Source of the DNA: Erwinia mallotivora
GTDB taxonomy: Bacteria; Pseudomonadota; Gammaproteobacteria; Enterobacterales; Enterobacteriaceae
Direction: 5' to 3'
Assembly (NCBI RefSeq): GCF_000590885.1
Contig: NZ_JFHN01000049.1
Location: 1 to 50,612 of the forward strand
Length of the DNA: 50,612 nucleotides
How positions within the stretch are numbered: position 1 is the stretch's first letter; each line of letters starts with the position of its first letter. Below are positions 16,681-25,923 of the stretch, piece by piece. The translations under genes and the position numbers were made by a program. Under the pieces are notes generated by a model. It saw only the letters and a program-made list of their open reading frames with translations. It was not told the DNA's origin and searched no databases.

Positions 16681-17541
16681 ATGTCTCTTCATCGCGCTTC
16701 ACCCGACCCCGAAGGTCGGGACGAGGCTGAACAACAGCAATTGCACACCGAAACGCCTTCCGTTTCATCAGTGCCATCAGGTCAACGTTTTCCTCTGAAC
16801 ATTCGGCAGGCTGTGCGCACCGGCGGCATGGTTGTGCTGGGTGTTACCGTGCTTTTTTCAGTTGTTGCCGTGGTGATTATGTCGGGCAAAATTTCTGACC
16901 TGACCATCCGGGTTAACTCACTGGATGCTGCATTCCGTAACGGACAGATTGGTCAGCTCACCTCAAATGTTGCCGCGATGGAAACGCGTCTGAAGGCTCT
17001 GGAAAGCCTGCCTGCTGAGGTGGTGAAGATAAAGGCAGACACAGGGGCTGACGTGGCCGCCATTCAGGCTTTGCGTCAGGAGATTCAGCAACTGCACGAT
17101 GCCGGCAACGGCAGTCAGCAGGATATTGTTCAGCTGTCGAACCGGCTCGGTTCCCTGGAGCACAGCGTTCAGCAGTCTGCCACGGCACTTGAAGCGGTGA
17201 ATCATCAGCTCAGTCAGAAATCAGCCGAACCCGAAAAGCCAAAAAACGCGCCCTCCCAGTCAGCAACCTCCCCGGCAAAAGCGACCCCCTCAGCAAAAAA
17301 GATTAAGCGGTCAGTCAGGCGCACAGTGACGCCGGCTGCACCGTTCGTCATGACCGGCATTGAGCATCGTGGCGGTCAGACTTTTGCTGTGGTTATTCCG
17401 CGCGGCGTGTCGCAGATATCGTCAATGCGTCTGCTCTCGGTGGGTGATGGCATCGACGGCTGGACCCTGCGCGACGTTGAGGGAAATCGCTCGGCGCTGT
17501 TTGTGGTTAATGGCCGTGAATACCGGCTCTTTATTCAGTAA
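16681..17541 (+). CDS. Single-pass membrane protein with coiled coil, ICE transfer region
   Basis: A 286-residue protein: cytoplasmic N-terminus, one membrane helix at about residues 48-69 (GGMVVLGVTVLFSVVAVVIM), a long coiled coil (about 75-180, with heptads such as VAAMETRLKALESLP), a lysine/proline/serine-rich linker and a small C-terminal beta domain (MTGIEHRGGQTFAVVIPRG, LLSVGDGIDGWTLRDV) that recalls the periplasmic domain of PilP-like proteins. It starts the first transfer block and is followed closely by the PFL_4693 family gene. Its role is unknown; a structural bridge between inner and outer membrane is plausible. Confidence 0.6.
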   Translation: MSLHRASPDPEGRDEAEQQQLHTETPSVSSVPSGQRFPLNIRQAVRTGGMVVLGVTVLFSVVAVVIMSGKISDLTIRVNSLDAAFRNGQIGQLTSNVAAMETRLKALESLPAEVVKIKADTGADVAAIQALRQEIQQLHDAGNGSQQDIVQLSNRLGSLEHSVQQSATALEAVNHQLSQKSAEPEKPKNAPSQSATSPAKATPSAKKIKRSVRRTVTPAAPFVMTGIEHRGGQTFAVVIPRGVSQISSMRLLSVGDGIDGWTLRDVEGNRSALFVVNGREYRLFIQ

Positions 17542-17556
17542 CAAGGAAAAACCCAA

Positions 17557-18270
17557 ATGAAAAAGAGAATGCTGACGGCATTGTTATGGCTGCCCCTGCT
17601 GGCCCCGGCCGCGTCGGTGCAGACGGCTCAGACGCACAGCAACGTCACGCAATCACAGCAGTCTGTCACCGGGGCCGATAATTCCGTGCAGCAGGCGCAG
17701 CAGTGGTCCCTTTCCGACAGTGACTGGAGCCGCTATCAGTCGCTGATGCAGGGGCCCAGAGGGATTATGTCGCCGGGAATTGATCCGCTGACTGCGCTGG
17801 GCGTGGAGACGGACAACAGCGCCGAGCGAAGGCGGCTGGCTGAATTGTGGGTGAAGCATGAATATCAGCGCAGCGAAAAAGAACTGGCGTTCCAGCGTGA
17901 AATCAATGCCGCCTGGTTGCGCCTTTATCCTCAGACGCTATCGGTCAACATGGGCAGCAACGCGGGCGGTATTGCCCATGACACCCAGGGGCGTCTGGCG
18001 CTGTTTGTCAGGGATAACTGCACGCGTTGTGATGCGCGTCTGGCGTCGGTACTGGCCGATAACCGCCCGGTCGATATTTATCTGGTGGGCGACGAGAGTG
18101 ATGAAGGCATTCGCGCCTGGGCCGTGCGCCACAACATTCCGGTTGAGAAGGTGCGTAGCCGGCAGATAACGCTGAATCATGATAACGGCCTGTGGTTACG
18201 CTACGGGCAGGGTCAGATGCCGGTTATCCTGCAACAGGGGGAGAGCGGATGGCAGCTGGCCGCCTGGTAA
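17557..18270 (+). CDS. ICE protein of the PFL_4693 family (TIGR03759)
   Basis: A 237-residue exported protein with signal peptide MKKRMLTALLWLPLLAPAAS. The family signature is clear: LSDSDWSRYQSLMQGPRG, then MSPGIDPLTALGVET and RRRLAELWVKHEYQRSEKEL. The C-terminal half has a thioredoxin-like look with a CxxC motif (DNCTRCDARL) and IYLVGDESDEGI, suggesting a periplasmic protein with a redox or structural fold. It belongs to the conserved transfer region of SPI-7-like ICEs. The next gene starts inside its end. Confidence 0.88.
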   Translation: MKKRMLTALLWLPLLAPAASVQTAQTHSNVTQSQQSVTGADNSVQQAQQWSLSDSDWSRYQSLMQGPRGIMSPGIDPLTALGVETDNSAERRRLAELWVKHEYQRSEKELAFQREINAAWLRLYPQTLSVNMGSNAGGIAHDTQGRLALFVRDNCTRCDARLASVLADNRPVDIYLVGDESDEGIRAWAVRHNIPVEKVRSRQITLNHDNGLWLRYGQGQMPVILQQGESGWQLAAW

Positions 18271-18878
18271 GTGCGTTCTTACTGACACTCTGTCTGATGA
18301 CGGGCGCAGGCGGTGAAACCGCATCCGCCGCCACGTCCGGACAGAGCGTTCCGGAGGCTTACCGTCAGATTGCCGCTGCCGAAGGCGTACCTGCCGAATC
18401 CCTCTATTCGCTGGCGATGGCTGAAAGTACCCGGAAGACCGCCTGGGGCAGCAAGCCCTGGCCCTGGACGATCAACGTGGCGGGCAGGGGGTATCATTAT
18501 GAGACCCGCGAGGAGGCATTCAACGCACTGCTGGGATTTATTCAGCGCTGGCCGCTGAAGAACATCGACGTGGGCATAGCGCAGGTGAATCTGGGCTGGA
18601 ACGGCCATTTTTTCCCCTCATTTCGTGATGCGTTCGATCCGTTGCTCAATCTGCACGCCGCTGCCCGCATTCTCCGCGCCTGCTACGACGCACGCCCCGG
18701 CAGCTGGATACGTGCAGCCGGGTGCTACCACCATCCCGCAGGCGGCAGGGCCGCATCAGTCTATATGGCCATCGTGAGCCGCAAACTGAATCAGTTAACC
18801 ACACCTTCGCAGGGCGAATTTAAAGGCCAGCCGCTGGCGCTGGCCCGTTCTTCACTGACCTGGATTGAACCCAAATGA
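18249..18878 (+). CDS. Lytic transglycosylase of the ICE transfer region
   Basis: The longer frame from 18192 lies within the previous gene; the ATG at 18249 has GGGGGAGAG upstream and gives a signal peptide (VSAFLLTLCLMTGAGG), so I choose it (209 residues). The SLT-type features are LYSLAMAESTRKT with the catalytic Glu, and DVGIAQVNLGWNGH. It should locally cut peptidoglycan for assembly of the secretion channel, separately from PilT of the pilus operon. It overlaps its upstream neighbour by 22 bases and its downstream neighbour by four. Confidence 0.88.
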   Translation: MAAGRLVSAFLLTLCLMTGAGGETASAATSGQSVPEAYRQIAAAEGVPAESLYSLAMAESTRKTAWGSKPWPWTINVAGRGYHYETREEAFNALLGFIQRWPLKNIDVGIAQVNLGWNGHFFPSFRDAFDPLLNLHAAARILRACYDARPGSWIRAAGCYHHPAGGRAASVYMAIVSRKLNQLTTPSQGEFKGQPLALARSSLTWIEPK

Positions 18879-19435
18879 CACGCATACTGCGCCATATTTT
18901 ATCAAGACTGATTTTTACAGGTGCTCTCATCGGCACTGTGCTGGTCGGATTTTCGGGCCTGCTTATCTGCACAACGTTTGCAGAGGCCTCGCTGACCATC
19001 GTGGGTGATCTGGGCGGTCAGTCCACCGCACCGCTGTTTGATGCGGTGAACGCCGACCCCGGAAAGCAGGAGACACCGGAAAACCTGCAACCGCCTGCGT
19101 CGCTGTCGATATCGGACATGCTTCCCGTCAGCACGCCGGAAATGACGCCCGGTCAGTTTGCGTCGCGTCCGCTCAGCCTGCCGGGCATGCCGTCTGTATT
19201 CGTGGTGGGCGATGACCCGCTTTCACGAAGCTGGCTGACGCAGCACGGGGCGGAACTCCGGCAGCAGAACGCCACGGGCATGGTGATCAACGTCCACGAT
19301 GAGCCGGCGCTGACCACGCTGCGCCAGCTGGTTCCGGGCGTGGAGATGGTTCCGGTCAGGGGCAGCGATTTGTCACACCGACTAAATCTCACGCACTATC
19401 CGGCGTTAATTACGGCAACGGGCATTTCACAATGA
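18875..19435 (+). CDS. ICE protein of the PFL_4695 family (TIGR03765)
   Basis: A 186-residue exported protein. The N-terminal hydrophobic segment (LIFTGALIGTVLVGFSGLLI) is followed by the conserved LTIVGDLGGQSTAPLFDAVN and the C-terminal domain SVFVVGDDPLSRSWLTQHG, MVINVHDEPALTTLRQL, VRGSDLSHRLNLTHYPALIT. The last part looks like a small alpha/beta periplasmic domain. Coupled by ATGA to genes on both sides. The function in conjugation is not established for this family. Confidence 0.88.
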   Translation: MTRILRHILSRLIFTGALIGTVLVGFSGLLICTTFAEASLTIVGDLGGQSTAPLFDAVNADPGKQETPENLQPPASLSISDMLPVSTPEMTPGQFASRPLSLPGMPSVFVVGDDPLSRSWLTQHGAELRQQNATGMVINVHDEPALTTLRQLVPGVEMVPVRGSDLSHRLNLTHYPALITATGISQ

Positions 19436-20064
19436 TGTTATCGGCAATGGTGATGGACGTGCTGCGTGTGCACCCGTTTTATTTGCTGATTGCGGTTCTG
19501 ACGCTGCTCGCGGTCGCGCTGGCATACGGACGTCAGTCGGCCAGCCAGCGCCGGCACCGGCGCTATCAGAAACAGGCCGTCAGGGCGCTGTCCCGCCTGC
19601 CACAGCTGCGGGACGAGGCCGCCCGCTTTGCCTGGCTGCGTAAAATGAATCCTTACGTCTTTGAAGAAATGTTACTGACGGCACTGTCACGGCAGGGATA
19701 TCGCATCCGGCGCAATTCCCGCTACAGCGGGGATGGCGGAGCAGACGGGCAGGTGTGGATTGATGGCCGACGCTGGCTTATTCAGGCAAAGCGCTATTCA
19801 GCCTCCATCAGTGCGGGACACGTTGCTGATTTTGGCCAGCTTACCGCGCGGGAAGGCTGCCGGGGGCTTTTTATTCACACCGGGCGCACTGGCGGCGTCA
19901 GTCTGGACGCATTACATCGTTATCCCGCTGTCACCCTGATAAGCGGACAGCGGCTGCTCTGGTTGCTGGAGGGCAATCCCCACTGGCAGAGTCAGGCTGA
20001 GCGGGCAGGCCGTTCAGCAAAAACATCAGACCTTCACTCCCCGGTTAACTCCCATACCCGATAA
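19432..20064 (+). CDS. Membrane-anchored Mrr-like restriction endonuclease
   Basis: A 210-residue protein with an N-terminal membrane helix (about 10-31, FYLLIAVLTLLAVALAY) and a C-terminal Mrr-type nuclease domain: FEEMLLTALSRQGY, SGDGGADGQVWIDGRRWLIQAKRY. The D...Q-x-K core of the PD-(D/E)XK fold is visible (GGADG with Asp, then QAKRY). The gene is translationally coupled to the PFL_4695 gene and lies in the core operon, so it looks like part of the transfer machinery rather than a free restriction enzyme. Cutting methylated or foreign DNA at the membrane is inference. Confidence 0.85.
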   Translation: MMLSAMVMDVLRVHPFYLLIAVLTLLAVALAYGRQSASQRRHRRYQKQAVRALSRLPQLRDEAARFAWLRKMNPYVFEEMLLTALSRQGYRIRRNSRYSGDGGADGQVWIDGRRWLIQAKRYSASISAGHVADFGQLTAREGCRGLFIHTGRTGGVSLDALHRYPAVTLISGQRLLWLLEGNPHWQSQAERAGRSAKTSDLHSPVNSHTR

Positions 20065-20073
20065 GGAATCGTT

Positions 20074-20430
20074 ATGCCCACATTTAAAACATTATCAGAC
20101 AATTTTATTCGCCTTCCCGGCAACAACCTGCCGATGGAAATTTTAACCGAACTGATGCTTTTCCTCTTCCGGGCCTTTGTGGTACGTCCCATGATTATCT
20201 TTTGCTGTGGCTTCGTTATTTTTCTCATTCCGCTGCCGGTTGCCATTTTTATATTTCCGTCGTTCAACGTCCTGGCGCTGGTAGAGGGCATTGCGCGAAA
20301 CGAACACCTCTCCTCCTTGTTGCTTCCGTGGCTGTTCATTATGGGGCTGATGACTGAGATGATTAACGTTCTGCACTGTCTGATAGTCTGGCCGATGAAC
20401 CGCTACAGCAACAGCGGGAGAGGCCGATGA
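20074..20430 (+). CDS. Small integral membrane protein of the transfer region
   Basis: A 118-residue protein with two or three strongly hydrophobic stretches (about residues 37-70: FVVRPMIIFCCGFVIFLIPLP; and 86-105: LLLPWLFIMGLMTEM). Its stop overlaps the traD start by four bases, and proteins of this size commonly precede the coupling protein in such ICEs. No family is recognised with confidence. A role next to TraD at the inner membrane is likely from position only. Confidence 0.65.
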   Translation: MPTFKTLSDNFIRLPGNNLPMEILTELMLFLFRAFVVRPMIIFCCGFVIFLIPLPVAIFIFPSFNVLALVEGIARNEHLSSLLLPWLFIMGLMTEMINVLHCLIVWPMNRYSNSGRGR

Positions 20431-22538
20431 GCAATCGCTATGTGATGGAATCCATGCTCCGTCCCGCCGTTGAGCTTTACTCGGCGAGCGTTGCGGGCAG
20501 CGCCACCGTTATCTGCCTGACCGCCCCGTGGGCGGTTGCGCTGGCCCCCTCCGTCAGCTGGGTAACGGCGGCGGGCTTTGGCGTGCTGGCGCTGAGGCGT
20601 ACCGCGCAGGGGATGAAAATCATCCGCTACCGCCGTAACATCCGTCGCCTTCCGCGTTACCAGCTGGCCAGCGATCAGATCCCGGTCAGCCGTCGTCACC
20701 TCTTTCTGGGAAAGGGTTTTCAGTGGTCGCCACGACATACCCAGCGGCTGATGGAAGCGCGTCGCCCGGAGAGTGAAATTTACGTACAGCCCTCCGTGCT
20801 TTACCGCATGGCGCGTGAGATGGAAAAAAAGATGGAGTACAGCCTGCCCTGGCTGTGCCGTCTGACCCGTAAAGACTCTGCTCTGAACCCGTTCCGCCCC
20901 CTGCCGCCGGTCGGTGGCAGCCCGATGTTTCATGGCGTGGAGCCGGACGAATCGTCGGTGAGCTTTGACCTGGGCGAGCGCGTGGGTCATATGCTGGTCA
21001 TCGGCACTACCCGCGTCGGAAAGACCCGCCTGGCCGAGCTGCTGATCACCCAGGATATTCGCCGGATAAACGCCGCCGGTGAGCATGAAGTGGTGATTGT
21101 TTTTGATCCGAAGGGCGATGCAGACCTGCTACGTCGGATGTACGCCGAATCGCATCGCGCCGGGCGGCAGGATAACTTCTGGGTGTTTCATCTCGGATGG
21201 CCTGATATCAGTGCCAGGTACAATGCCGTCGGGCGTTTCAGCCGTATTTCTGAGGTCGCCTCCCGCGTTGCCGGCCAGCTTTCCGGGGAGGGAAATTCCG
21301 CCGCGTTCCGTGAATTTGCCTGGCGTTTTGTCAACATCATCACCCGTGCGCTGGTTGCCCTGGGGCAACGGCCGGACTACGGGCTGATCCTCCGGTATGT
21401 CACCAACATTGGCGAGTTATATGAAACCTATGTAGAAAATCTGCTGAGTGAGAAAGCGCCCCAGCTGATGGCCACGGTCGATGCGCTGATGCAGAGTGGC
21501 CTGAGTGAAAAGGATTTGCCGCGTCATTTACAGGGCAGGCCTAACGGTCTGAAAATCTGGGTCTCCGAGCAGGTGCTGGGCAGCCCGGAGGGAAAAAAAC
21601 TCTGGGATCCGGTACTGGATGGCCTGCGCAGCGCCGTGCAGTATGACCGCACCTATTTCGATAAAATTGTGGCCTCCCTGCTGCCGCTGCTGGAGAAGCT
21701 GACCACAGGTAAAACAGCGGCGCTACTGGCCCCCGATTATACCGATTTGGACGATCCGAGGCCGATTCTGGACTGGCACAATATCATCAAATCACGGGGC
21801 GTGGTCTACGTCGGCCTCGATGCTTTATCTGATTCTGTCGTGGCCGCAGCGGTAGGTAACAGCATGTTTGCCGATCTGGTCTCCGAAGCGGGTCATATCT
21901 ACAAGTTCGGGCTGGGTGACGGTGATGACGGGCACGCTGCTAAGGTGACCATTAACCTGCACTGTGATGAGTTCAACGAACTGATGGGCGACGAATTCAT
22001 TCCTCTCATCAACAAGGGGGGCGGTGCCGGTTTCCAGGTGACTGCCTACACCCAGACGTTGTCGGATATTGAGGCCCGGATTGGCAGCGCAGCGAAGGCT
22101 AACCAGGTGGTTGGGAACTTCAACACGCTGGTGATGTTGCGCGTGCGGGAGAAAAACACCGCCATGCTGCTGACCGATCAGCTGCCGGACGTGGATGTGT
22201 ACCAGAAAACGCTGACCTCCGGCGTGACCGACGTCTCCAGACCGGGTGAAGGCACCGACTTTAACAGTAACGTCAACGATCAGGTCAGCCTGATCAAAGT
22301 GCCGATGATAAGCCCTGCCGACATCATCAATCTGCCTAAAGGGCAGGCATTCGCGCTGCTGGAAGGCGGGCGATTGTGGAAAATTCGCATGCCCCTGCCG
22401 GCAAATGATGATGATCCGCATATGCCTGCCAGTCTGAAGCAACTGGCGGATGATATGGAGAAGAACTACCGCAGCGGTGAAACGTGGTGGACAGGCGGTG
22501 ATATGAGCCATGCCGGGGGGATAGATGTCGCAGTCTGA
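20427..22538 (+). CDS. traD: TraD, type IV coupling protein of the SXT/ICE type (TIGR03743)
   Basis: A 703-residue coupling ATPase that brings the relaxase-DNA complex to the secretion channel. Two N-terminal membrane helices (about residues 18-55) precede a cytoplasmic motor domain with Walker A VIGTTRVGKTRLAELL at about 190-205 and Walker B-like NLHCDEFNELMGDEF at about 508. Other conserved blocks are VIVFDPKGDADLLRRM and GFQVTAYTQTLSDIEARIG. Length and motifs fit the TraD/TraG-like family of ICEs. It is coupled to the upstream small membrane protein and overlaps the next gene by 14 bases. Confidence 0.95.
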   Translation: MSNRYVMESMLRPAVELYSASVAGSATVICLTAPWAVALAPSVSWVTAAGFGVLALRRTAQGMKIIRYRRNIRRLPRYQLASDQIPVSRRHLFLGKGFQWSPRHTQRLMEARRPESEIYVQPSVLYRMAREMEKKMEYSLPWLCRLTRKDSALNPFRPLPPVGGSPMFHGVEPDESSVSFDLGERVGHMLVIGTTRVGKTRLAELLITQDIRRINAAGEHEVVIVFDPKGDADLLRRMYAESHRAGRQDNFWVFHLGWPDISARYNAVGRFSRISEVASRVAGQLSGEGNSAAFREFAWRFVNIITRALVALGQRPDYGLILRYVTNIGELYETYVENLLSEKAPQLMATVDALMQSGLSEKDLPRHLQGRPNGLKIWVSEQVLGSPEGKKLWDPVLDGLRSAVQYDRTYFDKIVASLLPLLEKLTTGKTAALLAPDYTDLDDPRPILDWHNIIKSRGVVYVGLDALSDSVVAAAVGNSMFADLVSEAGHIYKFGLGDGDDGHAAKVTINLHCDEFNELMGDEFIPLINKGGGAGFQVTAYTQTLSDIEARIGSAAKANQVVGNFNTLVMLRVREKNTAMLLTDQLPDVDVYQKTLTSGVTDVSRPGEGTDFNSNVNDQVSLIKVPMISPADIINLPKGQAFALLEGGRLWKIRMPLPANDDDPHMPASLKQLADDMEKNYRSGETWWTGGDMSHAGGIDVAV

Positions 22539-23277
22539 CAGTAATAACGACAGGCAGCGCAGTGCGCCTTCGCAACCTCGCCAGTCAGGCTTTTTTGGCA
22601 CACTGCTGTGGGATTTTCCGGTCAGCCTTATTGGCGTCCTGCTGGTCAGCCTGCTGATTGAATATGCCTGCATTGCGCTGTTGTGGCCGGAAGCCGGCGC
22701 GTCGCACAGTTACCAGGTGATGCTGGCGGAGAGTCACTGGCTGTCAGAGGGATATACCCGCAGCCTGTTGATTTCCGCGCCGGTGCAGACCACCAGTCGG
22801 TGGGTGCATCTGGCCTGGCAATGGCTTTTTGTGGACAGCGGCTTCAGCCAGTGGATGCAGTCATTTAAAACGCTGAGTGAGAAGGGCTCCGGGCTGATCC
22901 CCGCGCTTAACGGGCTGGGCGCTTCGCTGGTCAGCTGGCTGAGCGTTTATTTACAGGCCACGGTGTGGGTAACGCTGATTTTCTTTATCCGGGTGATGAT
23001 TCTGTTCCTGAGCCTGCCGCTGTTCGGGCTGGTGATCCTCACCGGCATTGTTGACGGGCTGGTGCGCCGCGATCTGCGGCGCTACGGGGCAGGGTATGAG
23101 TCCAGTTTTGTCTATCACCACGCCAAACGCTTTATCAAACCGGCACTGTATGGCCCCTGCATGCTCTATCTGGCCTGGCCCACCGCCGTCTGGCCAAACC
23201 TCATTTTACTGCCATCAGCGATTCTGGTCGGTGGGGTGCTGGCCGTGGTGACGGGGGCATTCAAGAAGTATTTGTGA
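22525..23277 (+). CDS. ICE membrane protein of the PFL_4697 family (TIGR03747, DUF4400)
   Basis: A 250-residue inner membrane protein. Membrane helices lie at about residues 25-52 (FPVSLIGVLLVSLLIEYACIAL), 145-180 (VTLIFFIRVMILFLSLPLFG) and 205-240 (YGPCMLYLAWPTAVWPNLILL). The segment DGLVRRDLRRYGAGYESSFVY with YHHAKR is a family hallmark. It usually sits beside TraD, as here, with overlapping frames. It is the last gene of the first transfer block before a cargo island breaks the usual gene order. Confidence 0.9.
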   Translation: MSQSDSNNDRQRSAPSQPRQSGFFGTLLWDFPVSLIGVLLVSLLIEYACIALLWPEAGASHSYQVMLAESHWLSEGYTRSLLISAPVQTTSRWVHLAWQWLFVDSGFSQWMQSFKTLSEKGSGLIPALNGLGASLVSWLSVYLQATVWVTLIFFIRVMILFLSLPLFGLVILTGIVDGLVRRDLRRYGAGYESSFVYHHAKRFIKPALYGPCMLYLAWPTAVWPNLILLPSAILVGGVLAVVTGAFKKYL

Positions 23278-23382
23278 GTGATGTTGTTAGGTATGAATTA
23301 GAATTTGGCCCTAATGAATGTATTTCTAATGAAAAAATTTTCGCTGCCGATATGTTTATTACCAAAATTCAGAGGATTAGCT

Positions 23383-24498
23383 ATGCCTAAGCATGATATT
23401 GCCTGTGTAGGAGACTTTTTAAAGATAGTTAATTTAGTTGCTAAGAAAAATGATAACCGGCAACTGTATTTCCGTGGTCAATCTAATGAAAAGTGGGGAA
23501 TTGAATCAACACTTTGTAGGTTTTTGAAATCGAATGTTATAAAGCCTTTATCTGTGAAGGGTATGAGGAAAGATTTGGCACTCAAAATTATGCATTCTCG
23601 GTTGGCATCAGAACTATTTGATACTTTCAAAGATAAGTTTGTTCTGTACTCGGAAGTTAATATTATCAAAGGGTACGATTTAAATGACATTGACCTACAC
23701 GTTATGGCTCAGCATTATCGATTACCGACGCGTGTGGTCGATCTTTCCAGAAATCCTCTGATATCACTTTACTTTGCTACGGAAGAACGTTCACCTGTTA
23801 ATGATGTTGCTGTATTCATTTTAAAAGGTGGCTATAATGAGGTGTCAAGCGGTGTCTTTCAGAATAAAATAGAAGTTTCTCGTGAAAAATATCTAAAATT
23901 CTATCAGTTAATGAAACCGTTTATTCAAAAGGCAGACGGGGAAAATATAATAAATACGCGCGAGGCAATTAAATTCTTGGATAGTTACGATGCTAATTTT
24001 TTTGATTTAAGCCAAGAAATTATACTATGTGAAGGTAATGGTGATCCAGATTATATAGCTCTCCAACACGCTTTTGGTCTGAAAGATGATAAAGAAATAA
24101 CAAAATTGCTAAATGACTTTGTCAAAGATGATGGGTTTAACTACCGGCAGTCCCACAGCTCAATCAGTATCTATAATCCTGATTTACAGATAATTTCGCC
24201 TCTTCCAATTAATCAGCGCATCAAAAATCAGCAAGGTTTGCTGCTTTTTTCAAATATAATCAATAAACCAATTTTCGAAGATGGTAGTTTTACAGAAAAA
24301 AATACGATTCGGAATCTAGGTGATGGGATGCAAGATTTTTCAGAAAGTAATTGTTTAAAAGTTGTAATTAAAAAAGAGAGTGTTAATGCCATAAAAGCTG
24401 AGCTTGAACATTATGGAGTGTCTCGGGAGTTTATTTACCCGGAGCTAACGGAATATACTTTATATATGAAAGAGAAAATTTTAAAGAAATATATTTAA
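23383..24498 (+). CDS. FRG-domain protein, cargo
   Basis: The ATG at 23383 follows AGAGGA at a good distance and gives 371 residues; the longer frame from 23305 has no comparable site. Residues 23-45 carry the FRG signature (RQLYFRGQSNEKWGIESTLCR), and HVMAQHYRLPTRVVDLSRNP with PLISLYFAT is the usual second block. Base use is AT-rich. FRG domains are common in accessory regions of bacteria and in phage-defence neighbourhoods, but the biochemical activity is unknown. It is convergent with the transposase gene to its right. Confidence 0.8.
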   Translation: MPKHDIACVGDFLKIVNLVAKKNDNRQLYFRGQSNEKWGIESTLCRFLKSNVIKPLSVKGMRKDLALKIMHSRLASELFDTFKDKFVLYSEVNIIKGYDLNDIDLHVMAQHYRLPTRVVDLSRNPLISLYFATEERSPVNDVAVFILKGGYNEVSSGVFQNKIEVSREKYLKFYQLMKPFIQKADGENIINTREAIKFLDSYDANFFDLSQEIILCEGNGDPDYIALQHAFGLKDDKEITKLLNDFVKDDGFNYRQSHSSISIYNPDLQIISPLPINQRIKNQQGLLLFSNIINKPIFEDGSFTEKNTIRNLGDGMQDFSESNCLKVVIKKESVNAIKAELEHYGVSREFIYPELTEYTLYMKEKILKKYI

Positions 24499-24612
24499 TG
24501 TCTGCGTATTGAAAATTTCTTAAATTCTATTTTCATCTTTAGTGTTTACCTGTCCCCTTTATGGAGATTGTCATTATAAATTTTGGGTATCCAGACTATG
24601 GGTGAAACAGGG

Positions 24613-25923
24613 CTATAAATGCCCTGCCTCAATCTCTTTCGCCAGTATTGAAATGTCCACACCGTGAATGGTTGCCGGGCCAGTCTCCGCAATAGCATAG
24701 ATTGGCATCTTGCCCATAGCGTCCTCAGGTTTCCGTTGGAGCTGGTAGTGAGGCTTCTTAATCTTCTGTAAGCCCTCGGTAAACAGGATCCTGGCTCGCA
24801 GCGCCTCAAAGCTGTAGCCACGGCCAACAAGATTCACCACACGGATCAGGTTGTTCAACGACTCTGTGTAGGCGTTGGTAATGGGGTGGTCGAAGTAAGC
24901 GAAAATATCATCATGCCAATTACTTATCGCCTTAATCAGCGGGTCAAAATGGGTCTTCATATCAGGTGTGATCCGACGTAACCAGACGTAGTAGGCTTCC
25001 TGCGCCTGATGCCGATTTTTGCAGTTCCAAATTTCAAAAAAAGATTCTTTCAACTCGTAGGCTTGCCCAATTTCAGGATAGTTCAATGTCCAGCCGTATA
25101 AGCGCAGGGATTCAGCAGCTGTCAGCTCGTGGCGGCGCTTGAGCAGCACAAAACGGTCTCGCATCAGCCCACGGCGCTGCTGTGGCGTGAGGGCGCTTCT
25201 GATAGCTTTCCTGGCGCGTTCCAGTGATTCGTTTGCCATCCGGACGACGTGGAACTTATCGATGACTACCGTTGCTTCAGGGAGCATGGTTTCAACTGCC
25301 TGACGGTATGGTTCCCACATCTCCATTGCTACATATCGTACCTGATCGCGGTCTTTACGCATGCTCAAATAGCGGGTGACTGTTGTGTTGCTGCGGTTGT
25401 CCAGGATATCGACGATGGTCTGTTGCTCGATATTGGTGATCACGCAGCGGGGTTTAATGATGTGGATCTCATCAATGCCCAACCACTGCGGCATCTCGAA
25501 TTTGAGCGTTTTTTCAAGTCGTTCGCAGTAGTCGGCGAAGATGTTGCGGACGGTTTTTTCGTCAACACCTACATCCTCGGCCACGCCAGAGAACGTGCGC
25601 CGAAGGCTCTCACGCTCGATGTACTGGATCAGGCGGTCAGTCATCTGTCGTTTGTCGTCCTTATGCGGCACAGGTTCCAAAAACGTCTTGCGGCAAGACT
25701 GGCAACGATAACGGCGACGATTAAGCATGATGCCTCTGCGTTTTCCATGCACTGGCGTATCCATGATTACTTCATCGCGCCGACCAAATCCGATGATCTC
25801 GGAGTAATTACAGTGTGGGCAGTATGTGGGCTGTTCGGAAACTTCGGCGTGCACCTGATAATCGTGCTCCAGTTCGGTCACTTGTAGCACTTTGTAATCA
25901 GGCCAATTGAGAATATTAGACAA
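24613..25923 (-). CDS. ISL3-family transposase
   Basis: A 436-residue DDE transposase. An N-terminal zinc finger (C35-x2-C38 and C74-x2-C77) and a helix-turn-helix (about 115-135, GVAEDVGVDEKTVRNIF) precede the catalytic domain: D151 in WLGIDEIHI, D222 in VVIDKFHVVR, E354 in TNAYTESLNNLIR. It looks intact. The start is TTG at 25923 with AAGGA seven bases upstream, overlapping the end of the Cas-like gene by eight bases. I searched the flanks (24499-24612 and 25924-25990) by eye for inverted terminal repeats and an 8-bp target duplication and found neither, so the ends of the element cannot be given. Confidence 0.88.
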   Translation of the reverse strand: MSNILNWPDYKVLQVTELEHDYQVHAEVSEQPTYCPHCNYSEIIGFGRRDEVIMDTPVHGKRRGIMLNRRRYRCQSCRKTFLEPVPHKDDKRQMTDRLIQYIERESLRRTFSGVAEDVGVDEKTVRNIFADYCERLEKTLKFEMPQWLGIDEIHIIKPRCVITNIEQQTIVDILDNRSNTTVTRYLSMRKDRDQVRYVAMEMWEPYRQAVETMLPEATVVIDKFHVVRMANESLERARKAIRSALTPQQRRGLMRDRFVLLKRRHELTAAESLRLYGWTLNYPEIGQAYELKESFFEIWNCKNRHQAQEAYYVWLRRITPDMKTHFDPLIKAISNWHDDIFAYFDHPITNAYTESLNNLIRVVNLVGRGYSFEALRARILFTEGLQKIKKPHYQLQRKPEDAMGKMPIYAIAETGPATIHGVDISILAKEIEAGHL

